From the NCBI RefSeq assembly GCF_001411555.2, contig NC_049909.1, positions 1,488,001-1,552,000 on the forward strand: a stretch of 64,000 nucleotides of DNA. The letters are read 5' to 3'. This DNA comes from Juglans regia (lineage: Eukaryota > Streptophyta > Magnoliopsida > Fagales > Juglandaceae). Each line of letters opens with the position of its first letter. Position 1 is the stretch's first letter. The translations under genes and the position numbers were made by a program. This document shows positions 10,637 through 22,700 of the stretch, one piece after another. The notes under the pieces were generated by a model. It was not told the DNA's origin and searched no databases. It saw nothing but the letters and a program-made list of their open reading frames with translations.

Positions 10637-10797
10637 GAAAATAAACATGAACTTTACATACAAGTAATCACCCTATTTAAGTATATAATTACAATAGTGA
10701 GAAGTTTATATGAACTTAAAAGTGAAGAAATAAACATAAACTTTACATACAAGTCAGCGTCATATTTAAGAATATAATTACAATAGTGAGAAGTTTA
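10637..10797. repeat. Two-copy tandem duplication near Helitron 3' end
   Basis: A unit of about 73 bp starting AAATAAACATGAACTTTACA and ending AGTGAGAAGTTTA occurs at 10637-10709 and 10724-10797. The copies have several differences. It lies just inside the Helitron 3' end. Confidence 0.75.
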
Positions 10798-11040
10798 ACA
10801 AAAATTAATTTAGAGTGTTTATGATGTAGCTTAATTTATAGATTCGGCGGAAAGCACGTTGAGCTTATTTTGGCATAATTGTCAATGTTGATTCATTTAT
10901 GCGCGTAAGTGTATAATCCATTCATTTTCTAAAACTGTACTTGCAATGTTTGTTAAATATAGTAGGAGCTCCTATAATAATGAAAAAATATAAAATATAA
11001 TGCAATACGGTTTTGTGAATAAATTTATAAACATATATTT

Positions 11041-12890
11041 TACCTCGCCTGTGTGTTCGAAGAGATCAACAGCTATAGAATTCAGTATTTCTTCTGCCAT
11101 CAATCCAAAGACAACAACTGATATGCATCTAGTATCGTCCTCTATTTCTAGATAGACTTGGCAACTATAATTAATGAGAATATTATTATTGCATAATTTT
11201 GATAATTACTAAGTTATATTTATCATGTAAAAAATGATCATTTAAAATGATGAGATAAGATGCTTACTGTGGTTGTCCGATGCTCATATCTTTGCAATTA
11301 TAGTACAAGAATTTTTCATTATAATCATATTCAGTTGCTTTATTACAATTTGTACGGGACATGTAGCAGAACAACTTATGTAAGTTAAGTAATAAAAATT
11401 TTCCTTAAACTGTGAATATTGGTTTCTACATTAAAAATTGAGAAATAAATGTATAATATGAATGTAGCAGTAAAGTGAATTTAAATAGAAAGAAATAATT
11501 TAGTTTTAAAAAAGAAAGTTATGCCACCATTGGTTCTGTAGAATCAATAATTTCAGCAATCTCAGGAATTTTTGTTATCGTCTGCATGGCACTGGTTGAA
11601 GTTGATCCTCATGATGTATCTAAATTCTTGGCAATGATTTCTTCTAACAATGCATCATTTTGTGTTGTCCTAAAAAGTTAGATTAATAATTAAAGCGATG
11701 TAAATAGTAAAAAAAGGGTAATATATGCTAAAGGTATATGAAATTATGTTATAATGAATGAAACAATAAATAATCTAGATTTTATAAAATTAATTACTAA
11801 AATATAAACAAATGATTTACCATGTATGTAGTGAAACTGCAGGTGCTTGAAGAGGATCGATGATGAAAATACTTGTTAGTTTTGATAATAGAGAAAGACC
11901 AACATTACAAATATGTGTTAGCAAATATATAAATATATGATAAATAATCAAGAAGAATATTATTTTCAATGAGAAGTACCATTATAAGAACCAACTTTAA
12001 TTTGTGTTCCAAGAATTATTGGTTTTGCTGTAATAATGTTTGAAATTTGTTGACACTTGTCATGGAAAAATCGAGCCTAGATTGTTAAATGCAAAGGCTT
12101 CAGGCTATACAAGTTAGAAATAAAATAAAATTTGTAACAAGAAAAGTATTATAACGTATTAAATAAAAAATGCTATATATGTAATTGGGGATGTGTTTAA
12201 ACCTTTCATCAATAACTTGTATATCTTGAACTATTGTTTTTCCATGGATAGTGTTGACTTCTCTTGGTGGCATCATTTGGATTGCAACAGCTAAAATATC
12301 TATTTTATCAAAATGTTTGTTGTTAGTTCATAAGAAAACAAAAGTATATAAAAATATATATAATAGTTACCTATATAACAATTTTCTATTTCATAATCAG
12401 TATCCTTATAAGCGTCAAACTCATTGAAAGAGATGATATTGTATTCTGGAGGTTTTAGTGCTGGTTCATCATCTTTAAGATTTTCAATAATTTTCATCGA
12501 ATTGATTATCCATTGATATTGATGTACTTCTATCTTGTGTCTTGGATCTATTGCTTTCACATATGTATTGCTTATATAATAAGATTGAAAAACATGCAAT
12601 GTATCATCGCGTAGATCAATATCTCTATCAAATATTACTATATGCAACTGATTTACGTGCAAGAAAATAAACGAAAGAGCTAATCATTTAAATTTAAATA
12701 ATTAAACATTTATGTATCAATAGTAAATACAATAGAATAAATACAATAGAATATAATATTTATAGAAAAAAATTTATAAAATATAACAAATACAAAATGA
12801 TTGATACCTGAGGATCTATCAGTATGAGGTTCTGATATTTTGTTGGCGAGTTCTGTGTTATTCATTTCAGTGATTTTTCTGCAACCAGCA
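11041..12890 (-). pseudogene. RPA70-like single-stranded-DNA-binding protein, multi-exon, degenerate
   Basis: Plant Helitrons often carry a replication protein A large-subunit homologue that probably binds the displaced single strand. On the minus strand the recognisable exons are: about 12660-12390 (SYYISNTYVKAIDPRHKIE, then YQWIINSMKIIENL, a DNA-binding OB-fold segment); about 12070-11960 (ARFFHDKCQQISNII, then PIILGTQIKVGSYNG); about 11360-11275, a zinc-ribbon segment TNCNK...YYNCKDM in which the expected first Cys is Arg; and about 11167-11043 (TRCISVVVFGLMAEEILNSIAVDLF, the C-terminal RPA OB fold), which ends at a GTAAAA donor-like site. Intervening sequence is AT-rich, consistent with introns. 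The start is uncertain; an ATG near 12862 opens MNNTELANKISEP. The missing zinc Cys and an in-frame stop near 11610 argue against function. Confidence 0.6.
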
Positions 12891-14417
12891 TCTTTATTTT
12901 CCAGTTTTTGGTAACTGGAGTGATGTCTTTGATTGATGCGTAAACAGTCTGCATGTTTGCTGTATTTACAAATTAGAAGACAGAGAAATATTACTATATG
13001 TATTACAAACTCTATTATAATAAAAAAAAAGCAATAAAACACATAAATAATAACAACATTTTAAGAAAATTAATTAAGTAGAATAAAGAAAATATTCAAT
13101 TCGACTATTTATATAACATCATAATGAGTTTGTTAATTTTAAAAAATATATATACAAAATATTTTTTGTATAATTTATTTCATAATTATCAATTGTAGTT
13201 GGTCTTATAAAAATCTTTACTGAATTAGCAGTTTTGGCTCTAGATAATGCCACATATAATTGTCCATGAGAAAATATTGGTTCAGGTAAATATATTCCAA
13301 TAGAATGTAATGTTTGTTCTTGTGATTTATTTATTGTCATTGCAAAACTTAATCTGATGGGGAATTGCGTTCATTTAAATGGAAAATCATTATTCTCATT
13401 TGCATCTGGCTATATGGAATTCTAGATATAAAAACCATTTTTCCTTTGTGATGACCAACTGAAATTTTTGTATCAATGACATTAAAATTAAAATTGCAAC
13501 AAATCAATCGTGTGCTATTGCATAAACCTTATGAAGGATTTATATTTCTAAGTAACATGATGAGACAATTCTTTTTAAGCAATAATTCAAGTGGTGGCAA
13601 TCCATTTGGTGTTAAAGTATTTAAGAAATCTTTAATAACACCTTGTTGAGATGCATCAATTGTTTCATCAAAACTGTAATATCGCAGCACCATGTCACCA
13701 GTGAATTTTTTAATGACTATGACATTTATTTCGTCAACTGATTGATTTTTTGGTGTTAATATAGCTCGATTGTCATTTCAAGTAAATGATTTGAATAATT
13801 CGATATATCTCCCAAAATAGCTTATAATAAAGAATTCGAATATTCAATATCATTGTTATAAGGAATAAGCATTACTGTTGGAATTTTGATTATTTTATTA
13901 ACAATAATTGGTTCACTACCATTACCAACTTCAATCAAATAAAGGGAAAAATCAGGATCTAATCTAGCTTTCATATTTTCTATTAATTTAATTTTGATTA
14001 AAAAATACCATAAATAAGAACAAGCTAAGCTTGAATCAAATTGTTCTTCTCTTGTACTTTTACGAGTTACATGTAATACTTGATGAAAAGCTCCACAAAA
14101 AATAATAACTTTTCCACCAAAAGGGAGGTCTGTATCATTTATATCTCGCAACATTTTATCTACTGCCTCTATAGAATGTTTTCTAAACATAGGCGCTTCA
14201 TCCCAAATAATTAATTTTTCAAGACATAATAATTTATCAAGATTTCCTTATTTGCTAACATAGCATGTACTGCTTTTCTCTATATTTAATGGAATCTTAA
14301 AGTGTAAATGTGTTGTTCGGCCTTAGGTAAAATTAATGCAACAACACCAGATGATGCAGTTGCAAGTGCCATTATATGTTTCGATCTAATTTCAACAAGA
14401 AGTGCTTTATATAGAAA

Positions 14418-14441
14418 TGTTTTTCTAGTGCCAGCAGGACC
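14418..14441 (-). other. Helicase Walker A, altered (GPAGTRKT)
   Basis: Helitron Pif1 helicases normally have GPGGTGKT. Here the second and third glycines are Ala and Arg. An Arg in the nucleotide loop should impair ATP binding. The Walker B-like segment about 350 bases downstream on the minus strand also lacks its Asp (CGAFHQ where GGDFRQ is usual). Confidence 0.75.
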
Positions 14442-15160
14442 ATCAATGAAGAATGCAGTAGATTTGTCGAGAAGTAAAGTTTCAAGAATCAAATTATATG
14501 CGTGTTTTTGTTCAAAATTTAGATGGTATGATGCAAGGAGATCTTCTTCTGGAATTGTAATAGTTAATTCATTATCAATTTCTTGATGTGTAAATTAATC
14601 AGCATAAGAGAATATATCAATGAGAGCAAAATTATACATATTTGTATTTTTTTTCCATTGATTCGAGCATAAAAGAGATGTTTTGTAACACCATTTTTCT
14701 AATATTTGTTGTTGTTGTATTTGTTAAATAAAAATCTGCAGACATTTCTTTTTCAAATCGTTCCAAAGTTCTTTTGGATTTGTAGGATTACAATACACCA
14801 AAATTATTGCAAAAATACTCCTTAGGCTGTTTAGCATTTGGTATAAATAAGCTTCTTTTAAACATTCTTCTAAACTATTATATTTGTTCAATAGGCCATG
14901 TAAATTAGCTGCTTTACAAAATGTTGGTATAACAATGCCATTAATTGTTTTTAAATCTTCTAATGATTTTGATCCTTTAATGTGATTCAGTAATATTCGT
15001 AAGTAATATCTTTCACCTTCAATTGGATTTACAATGACAATTCGGCCTATAACAACAGTTTTATATAAATGTAAGTTTTTTGTTTTATCAGGTATTTCTG
15101 CTGAAACAATTTCATCGAAAGATTCAAGGGCATAAATTTGCCAATCTTTTTGTAGTATTA

Positions 15161-15185
15161 TTAAGAAATGAACATGTGATAAGCC
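15161..15185 (-). other. HUH metal-binding motif of Helitron Rep
   Basis: The minus strand encodes GLSHVHFL, matching the His-hydrophobic-His motif that binds the catalytic metal in rolling-circle endonucleases. It is preserved although the tyrosine-bearing part downstream is deleted. Confidence 0.85.
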
Positions 15186-16959
15186 TCTTTTCTGTTTCTC
15201 AATTGTGTAAACATATGCTGCAACTTTACTAAAAATTTCTTGCTTGAATAACTCGTTTTTTAAATCTTCTAATTTTGCTCTAAAGATCGCGCAATTAAAT
15301 CAGGACGATTTTGAACTTCTGCATGTCGCTTTTATTCATCTAAAATTTCTTTCCAACTTGGATTGCATGTCATAGTTAAGAAAATGTCAGGTTTGCCAAA
15401 ATTTTGAACTAATGCCATTGCTTCTATATATCTCTTGTGCATATTTCTTGGGCCTCAAATAAAATATAAAGGTAAGATAATACGTCTTCCAATTTTAGAG
15501 GCGTTAGTTTTTCCAATTGAAATACTATCGACAATATCTTGATATACATCTGATCTAATTTCTTGTTGTTTTGAATGGAAATAATTTAATTTTGATGTTT
15601 CAATTTTAATGTACATGTCAACAACAAATTGTTGTAATAAATGACCAGATTATAATAGAATTGATTTGTTGTGTTGTCTAATTTTTAATTTGAAACAATA
15701 ATATTCATGGCACGAAACTGTTGGTTGTTTCCTCTTCTTCTTCAAAACTACAAAAATTATGGGAAGAAAGTTAGAAATAAACATATGAAAATTTAAATAA
15801 AGAAGTTAGAAGAGTTAAAGTTATTTCTGCCTTTGTCTTCAGTTCGAAGTAGTTTTTCTGCATTATTTGATTGTTGGAGATTAGTTAGTGTTATGTTTGA
15901 TTGTTTAATAATATTGTTCATTTTTTTAATTTTTCAATTCCTTCATGCCAACCAGAATCACCAAGAAGAAATAACAATGAATATTGAAGTGAATCATAAC
16001 AATCAAAATAATATTGAACAATATGATTTCCACCTGTATGACTAAAAACAATAATGTTTCGACCTGTTTCTTCTGTATAATTGTTAGATTCAGTCCAAAT
16101 AGCTACAATTTGTGATACTGATGAGGCATTAAAAGCATGTTGATCCAACCCAACATCTGATGTTATGTGAATTATATGATTTTCGAGATTTGGAATGTTG
16201 CTCAAATTTCGGAAGAAACGAGTATATGGATTAACCCTAAGTATAGCCATCAGTTGACTAATAATAGAAGGATCTAATCTTTCTACATCATTAATACGAT
16301 TTTCTAATTCTTCAGTATCATAAAGTATAGCTGCAAATATGAAGGACATCCATCTTCGAGAATTAAATCATTAATATAATGATAGATCTGTCCTTGAACT
16401 CTAAATATGTAAATTCCTTTGTTTCTTCTACATAAATTTGAATCGAACTTAACTCCAAATGATGTAAAGGCGAATTTATTATTGTATGTATGCACATATG
16501 TACGGAAATTTTCAGATTCACTTGAATTAGAAGTAAATAATTGATAATTTAATCAGTAATTTGACTAAAAGCTAATGATATGGTTCCACAAGCGCAACAA
16601 AAACATTTGGTTCATGATAAAAAAATTTTGGCCCACAATGTTTACATGACGGTATTAATGGTAAATAATCTGGTTCAAGAATTGTAGAGTATAATATTTG
16701 TTTAAAATAAGGATATTTGCCTTGTCGTTTTCCTATATAACAAAAAGAAATAATAAATTAATTGAAGATAAAGTATTAAATGTTGATGTAAAAATTAATG
16801 AAAGAATGTGTTAATTTGTACTTTACCCGAATCAAAATTTGACGTGCTTTCAAAATTGAATTACTCTTCATTTAGATAATTAACCTATGGAAGAATTTTT
16901 TTTCTTAATATTTATTGAATAGAATGAGAAAAACAAATGAAGGAAATGTTTTTTAATAA

Positions 16960-17270
16960 GAAATGGTTATGAATAAACCTGATCGCTCAACATTGAAGTA
17001 GAGGTATCGTTATGGACGTTAGTTTTAAAAGAATTGATATTCGAAGACGATCCAATTTCTCTTATACAAATGGCTTCATTGTCGTTTGAACAAAAAGAGA
17101 GCATGCTGAGATTGTGTTTGCCTTCGCATTTTCTTATTTGAAAGTTTTTTCAACTTAGCATATCTCTCTCTCTCTCTCTTTTTTTTTTTTTTTTTTTATG
17201 GATCTCTTCTTTTTTCAACTTTGATTGAGCACTATACCAATTTCTTCTTGCCTGATATTTTTCACGCTCT
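16960..17270 (-). other. Possible N-terminal exon region of Helitron protein
   Basis: The minus strand contains a basic segment EREKYQARRNWYSAQSKLKKE (about 17265-17210), then a Lys/Arg-rich stretch encoded by a T/CT-rich microsatellite (17160-17198), then a polar Ser/Asn-rich segment ending near 16980. Position and polarity fit the poorly conserved N-terminus of the Helitron protein, but I cannot match it to a domain. Confidence 0.4.
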
Positions 17271-19197
17271 TCAAAGTTTATTAATAGAATAAGTTAGATA
17301 AAATTAAATAAAATTGGTGTTAATAACATTTAAATATATTTTTGCATTTAATAATGTTGTCTTACCAATTAGAATAAAGTTATGGAGGATTATAAATTAT
17401 TTGTCGATTTCAAAGTGTAATCTAAAAAATATTTGAAAACGTATCAAAGATGTGGGTAGATATGTATATATGGCGACATATATATATATATATATATCAA
17501 ATATTATAAGCATTTATTGTAAAAGAAAAAAAAGAAAATAATTAATTCGAAATAAATTCATACAGATCATAATAAGTGAACCAAATGAAATAGTAGATCT
17601 TAAAATAGAACAAATCTATTAAAAGAAATCAATATCATGAGGAAAGGAAATATTCATGCAACAAACATATAATGTCAACAATTTATCTTGACTACAGGTG
17701 CATTTATATAAATATGAAAAAATTGAATAATATTTTTTCAGATGAGATAAAAGAAAACATACTGGAAAGTAGATGACGAACAAAAGAACAGTGCAAATAG
17801 AATAAATTGATAACAACCCGATTGCCTAACAGTAAAGTAAGAGCAAATCTATAAAAAACAACATACAATACATTAGAAAAAATATTCTAACAATAATAAC
17901 AGATTAAATAAATAAATTCAGTATTTATAGGAAAAAAATTTGAAGGAAAAAAACAATACATTAAATGAAATTTATTATCAATACTATTTTTAATAAATCA
18001 TATAAGAAAAAGAAAATAAAAACAAATAAAAGGCTGTAAAAGAACCACAAAAATGAAAATCATTGGAAACGCTACTTTTTTTTTTATTTTTTTGGTTTTC
18101 GTTATAGTCTTTGTACAAATAAACTACTGTTTATCAAGCTTTTGGAAATTTGCCACCAAACTTTGGAAACAATGGTACTAAGTACTGAGTACCGGATCCG
18201 TGTACGCAAAGAATATGTTTTAAGTCTACGTTGACCTTCGGTTATTTATTACTAAAGTCACTAATTAAAGCAGCCTGTGATCATATAATATTGCATTTAG
18301 AACGGTAAACATGCATGCATGTACTCCCTCAGACCTCAATTGCTAGTTTGGACCAAAACCATAAATTTATATATCATTTTTCTTGGAAAAGTTAACGTGA
18401 AGATGCTTGATTGATCGGTTTTATACTCTGCACTTACAATTTATTAAACACAAGGTATTATTATATTTCAATTAATTATTTTTTTAAAAATATAACTTTC
18501 ATGTTACCATATATATATATATATACGTCTTATTATTAAATTTTTCTCATGGAATTTATTATCAATCAATCTTGATGATCATCAATATTAGACTGTTGAT
18601 AATATAAAAAAAAAAAAAAGTCATTTATTTTAAAGATGTAGAGGTTTTCCTTCCAAAAACCATAAATAAACATATTGTAAAAATAAAAAAATAAAAAAGG
18701 CAGGTGTGTTGGTTAGCACAATTTTCTTCTTAATTTGTCCTAAGGCAAATACAAAATACCAAGATAAAAGAGGCAACAACATCATACAATCAAATCATCC
18801 AGAAACAATTCAAGGCATTAATTTCTTTTACATCGAACTATTGCATGCAACCCAAAAATTGAATACACGATCAAAATTATTTAATTCAGGAGAAACAATA
18901 CGAAAACTTTTATACTAAGCCGCAGCTAGAATCTAGGATAAATATGCCAGAAGATATTGTTAACAATCATGTGAATAAGCAAAATAATTATTACAAAATA
19001 TAAATATGAACTGTTCTATATTAAAAGGGATCAGGACATGCCGAAAAGTAGGAGACCAATAAAAGGCAAGCAAAAACATATTAGGAATAATACAAAATAC
19101 AATAAATTGGAACATATTATTTACTTTGTAATAGATATATGAATCTATTTGAATTATCAATAAACAAAATTTCCACGTGTTATTAGGTTCCATGTAC
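17271..19197. other. AT-rich Helitron leader, no gene seen
   Basis: About 1.9 kb between the RepHel remnant and the first array unit. It contains a TA microsatellite (17478-17497), poly(T) and poly(A) runs, and only short open frames lacking family resemblance. It is probably the original Helitron 5' leader or intron region. Confidence 0.55.
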
Positions 19198-19410
19198 AAT
19201 TCATATACTAAGTGAAAATTTAATAAATCATGTGCTAGAAGCTATGTCCACAAATATGTAACAATGTGTTTTTTTTTTTTTTTTTCCTTTCAAACCAAAA
19301 AAGAAGTATGCTTTATTTTAAAATGGGATTTATTAAAACAAATCAAGGGCATAATTTTAAGACCTTACAATATTTTTTCTTAAACCCTCTAATTTTTAAT
19401 TATTCAAGAA

Positions 19411-19767
19411 ATGACCCAAGCTTCCTTCACCATTGGATTGGTAGATGGGAAAAATATCTTGAGCTGGGTAGATCCCCACCGTTCATCCTCTTTAGCTTAT
19501 AAAGCAAGACTGACGAAAAGTGACTTAAGTCCCTTTTCCCTTATGAACCCGTCAGTCTCCTCAAGCAAAGAAGAAAAAGTTTTCTTCTCCTCCAAGCCTC
19601 CACCTTCATCTCCTTCCTTCCTCGTCTCTTTTCATCCTCAAGAGATCAAATGTTCCTCTCCCCTTCTCCAAGCCGTGCGACTCACAAGCAAGAGAGGAAA
19701 TGGTTTCCTTCCTAGACGAATGATGCTCACTTCTCTTTATCCATTTTCAGTTTGTTTCCAAGTTTGA
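19411..19767 (+). other. Recurrent short open frame in array units
   Basis: A plus-strand frame of up to 118 codons, antisense to the Helitron. It has a core like DPHRSSSLAYKARLTKSDL, then SLMNPS, then EEKVFFSSKPPPSSPSF, then QAVRLTSKRGNGFLP. It recurs with variations at about 22177, 23534, 30413, 31736, 33155, 34520 and 37142. It is Ser/Pro/Lys-rich, matches no family I know, and is broken by indels in other units. It may be a captured 5' exon or leader sequence. A real protein is doubtful. Confidence 0.3.
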
Positions 19768-22700
19768 ATCCAAACTTTCTATTAGGGTCATACATTCCTT
19801 TCTTGAAGGTAAAACCCTTTTGATTCCCTTTCTATTATGGTTTTGAATTGGTTTCGATTTTCTCCAAGTAAGGTTACCTATGGATGTTCGGTTTGGGTTT
19901 TGCTTTTCACGCTACCTAGATTCTTTTTGTGTTGTCAGTACATCGGTTTGTTGCTTGTCTCCCTCTCTCCTAAACTACAAGCAAATATGAATAATTTATT
20001 CACTGTGATTGGGTTTTTTTTGTGTCATATATATCCGTATGGATTTGTTTGATTTTGTTGGGGTTATTTTCTATAAAGTACTGATCAACCTGATCATATG
20101 TGAGTATTCAAATATGGTTTTTATTCTGTTTGACTTTTTTTTTATTGTCATGTATATGCGTATGAAGTGATTATAGTGTAAGAAATTCACTCAAGCAGCA
20201 CTGAGAGGAGAAAGAATAAGAAGCATACCTAACACTGCTGAGATTCAGGAGGAGGAGCAATTTGAAACACACGGAGAATATTTTTTTTTTTTAAGAAAGC
20301 GAGAATAGAGAGAGCACAAACGAAGGGAAAATGTTAAGTTTCATTTTCGAGTCATTTTCAATCTGTCAGAAGAAGTGATAAGATCGTAAATGTGAAAAGA
20401 CAATAATATTTAGGCGGTGAAGCAAAACTAGAAACAAAAGTGATAATTTAATAATACAAGGCAGGGCAAAATTAGAAAAAGAAATATTAGACAAAAATAC
20501 TGTTCCTCTGGCATTCGCATTTATATATATAGTAGAAATACATATTACAAACGAAAAAATTTAATAAATCATGTGCTAGTAGCTTGGTCTACAAACATGT
20601 AACAATGTGTTTTTTTCTCATTTAAAATCAAAAATAAAGTGTGCTTTATTTTAAAATGAGAATTATTAAAATAAATCGATGGCATAATTTTTAGACCTTA
20701 CAATATTTTTCTGTTATGCCCTCTAATTTTTAATTATTCAGGAAATGACCTAACCTTCCTCCACTATTGGATTTGTAGGTGGGAAAAATATCTTGAGCTG
20801 CGTAGGTCCCCACCGTGCATCCTCCTTAGCTTATGAAGCAAGATTGACCAAAAGTGACTTAAGTCCCCTTTCCCTTATGAACCCGTCGGTATCCTCAAGC
20901 AAAGAAGAAAACGTTTTCTAATCCTCCAAGCCTCGACCTTCATCTCCTCCAGGCCTCCACCTTCATTTCCTTCATTCCTCATCTTTTTTCATCCTCAAGA
21001 GATCAAAGCTTCCTCTCCCAGTCTCCAAGCCGTGCGACCCACAACCAAGAGAGGGAATGATTTCCTTCCCACCTAGCCGAATTATGCTCACTTCTCTTTG
21101 CCCATTTTCTGTTTCTTTACAAGTTTGAATCCAAACTTTCTATTACGGTCTTACCTTCCTTCCTTGAATGTGAGACCCTTTTGACTCACGTTCTATTGTG
21201 GTTTTGAATTGGATTTTCTCCAAGAAAGGTTACCAATTGACATTCAAATAGGGATATGTTTTCCACGCTGTCTAGATTCTTTTTGTGTTGTCAGTACATC
21301 GGTTCTTTGCTTGTCTCCCACTCTCCTAAACTGCGAGCAAATCAGAGGATTTCCCTACTGAAGTTATGAAAATCGAAAGGTTTTATTCACTGTGATTGGG
21401 TTGTTTTTTTGTGTCATGTATATTCGTATGGATATGTTTGATTTTGTTGGTGTTATTTTCTATGAAGTACTGATCCACCTGATCAGATGTGAATATTCAA
21501 ATACGGTTTTTATTATGTTTGAATTTTTTTTGCAGTCATGTATATGCGTATGATGTGATTATAGTGTAAGAAATTCACTCACGCAGCACTGAGAGAAGAA
21601 AGAATCAGAAGTAGACCTAACACTGCCGAGATTCAGGAGGAGAAGCAATTCGAAACACACAAAGAATTTTTTTTTTAAAAAAGCGAGAATAGAGAGAGCA
21701 CAAACGGAAGGAAAATATTAAGTTTCATATTTGAGTTAGTTTCAGTCTGCTAGAGGAAGTGATAAGATCGTAAATGAGAAAAGACAATAATATTTAGGCG
21801 GTGAAGCAAAACTAGAAACAAAATTGGTAATTTAAGAATACATGGAAGGCCAAAATTGGAAAAAAAAATACTAGACGAAAATATTGTTCCTCTGGCATTC
21901 ACATTTATATATATAGTAGAAATTCATATACTAAATGAAAAAATTTAATAAATCATGTGCTAGTAGCTAGGTCCACAAACTTGTAACAATGTGTTTATTT
22001 CTCATTTCAAATCAAAAATAAAGTATGCTTTATTTTAAAATGAGAATAATTAAAATAAATCGATGGCATAATTTTAAGACCTTACAATATTTTTCTCTTA
22101 AGCCCTCTAACTTTTAATTATTCCGGAAATGACCTAACCTTCCTCCACCATTGGATTTGTAGGTGGGAAAAATATCTTGAGCTGCGTAGGTCCCCACCAT
22201 TCATCCTCCTTAGCTTATCAAGCAAGACTGACCAAAAGTGACTTAAGTCCCCTTTTCCTTATGAACCCGTATCCTCAAGCAAAGAAGAAAAAGTTTTCTT
22301 CTCCTCCAAGCCTCCACCTTCATCTCCTTCCATCCACCTCTTTTTTCATCCTCAAGATATCAAAACTTCCTCTCCCACTCTCCTAGCCGTGCGACCCATA
22401 ACCAAGAGAGGGAATGGTTTCCTTCCTTCCAAGTCGAATGATGCTCACTTCTCTTTACCCATTTTCAGTTTGTTTCCAAGTTTGAATCCAAACTTTCTAT
22501 TACGGTATTACCTTGCTTCGTTGAAAGTAAGACCCTTTGGGCTCACCTTCTATTGTGGTTTTGAATTGGTTTCGATTTTCTCCAAGTAAGATTACTAATT
22601 GATGTTCAGTTTTGGCTTTGTTTTTCACGTTGTCTAGATTCTTTTTGTGTTTTCAGTACAACAGTTCTTTGCTTGTCTCCCACTCTCCTAAACTGCGAGC

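Larger units (their letters stand above)
13119..16720 (-). pseudogene. Helitron Rep/Pif1-helicase (RepHel), degenerate with core deletion
   Basis: This is the Helitron transposase, an HUH endonuclease fused to a 5'-3' Pif1-type helicase. Minus-strand order: N-terminal zinc motif SCKHCG...CCACG (about 16690-16570, one frameshift); FRVQGQIYHYIND (about 16400) and the SQLMAILRVNPYTRFFR to VQYYFDCYDSLQY domain (16349-15918); RRIILPLYF and PDIFLTMTCNPSW (about 15500-15360); HUH motif GLSHVHFL (15185-15161); SFDEIVSAEIPD (about 15125-15090). It then passes in frame to IVNPIEGERYYLRILLNH (about 15035-14985), which normally lies some 300 residues further on. Helicase segments follow: GPAGTRKT Walker A (14441-14418), LPFGGKVIIFCGAFHQVL (about 14130-14080), and the C-terminal YVALSRA (about 13260-13240). 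Several stops and frameshifts occur, and Walker A and B carry substitutions. It is inactive as read. Confidence 0.88.

Noticed and set aside
19198..20536. Helitron 5' end placed at 20536, giving a 9.9 kb element beside an independent satellite
   Set aside because: The base before TC there is T, not A, and the unit is joined head to tail to the next one exactly as in all other junctions. The outermost end at 39626 fits better. The alternative is noted and not fully excluded.
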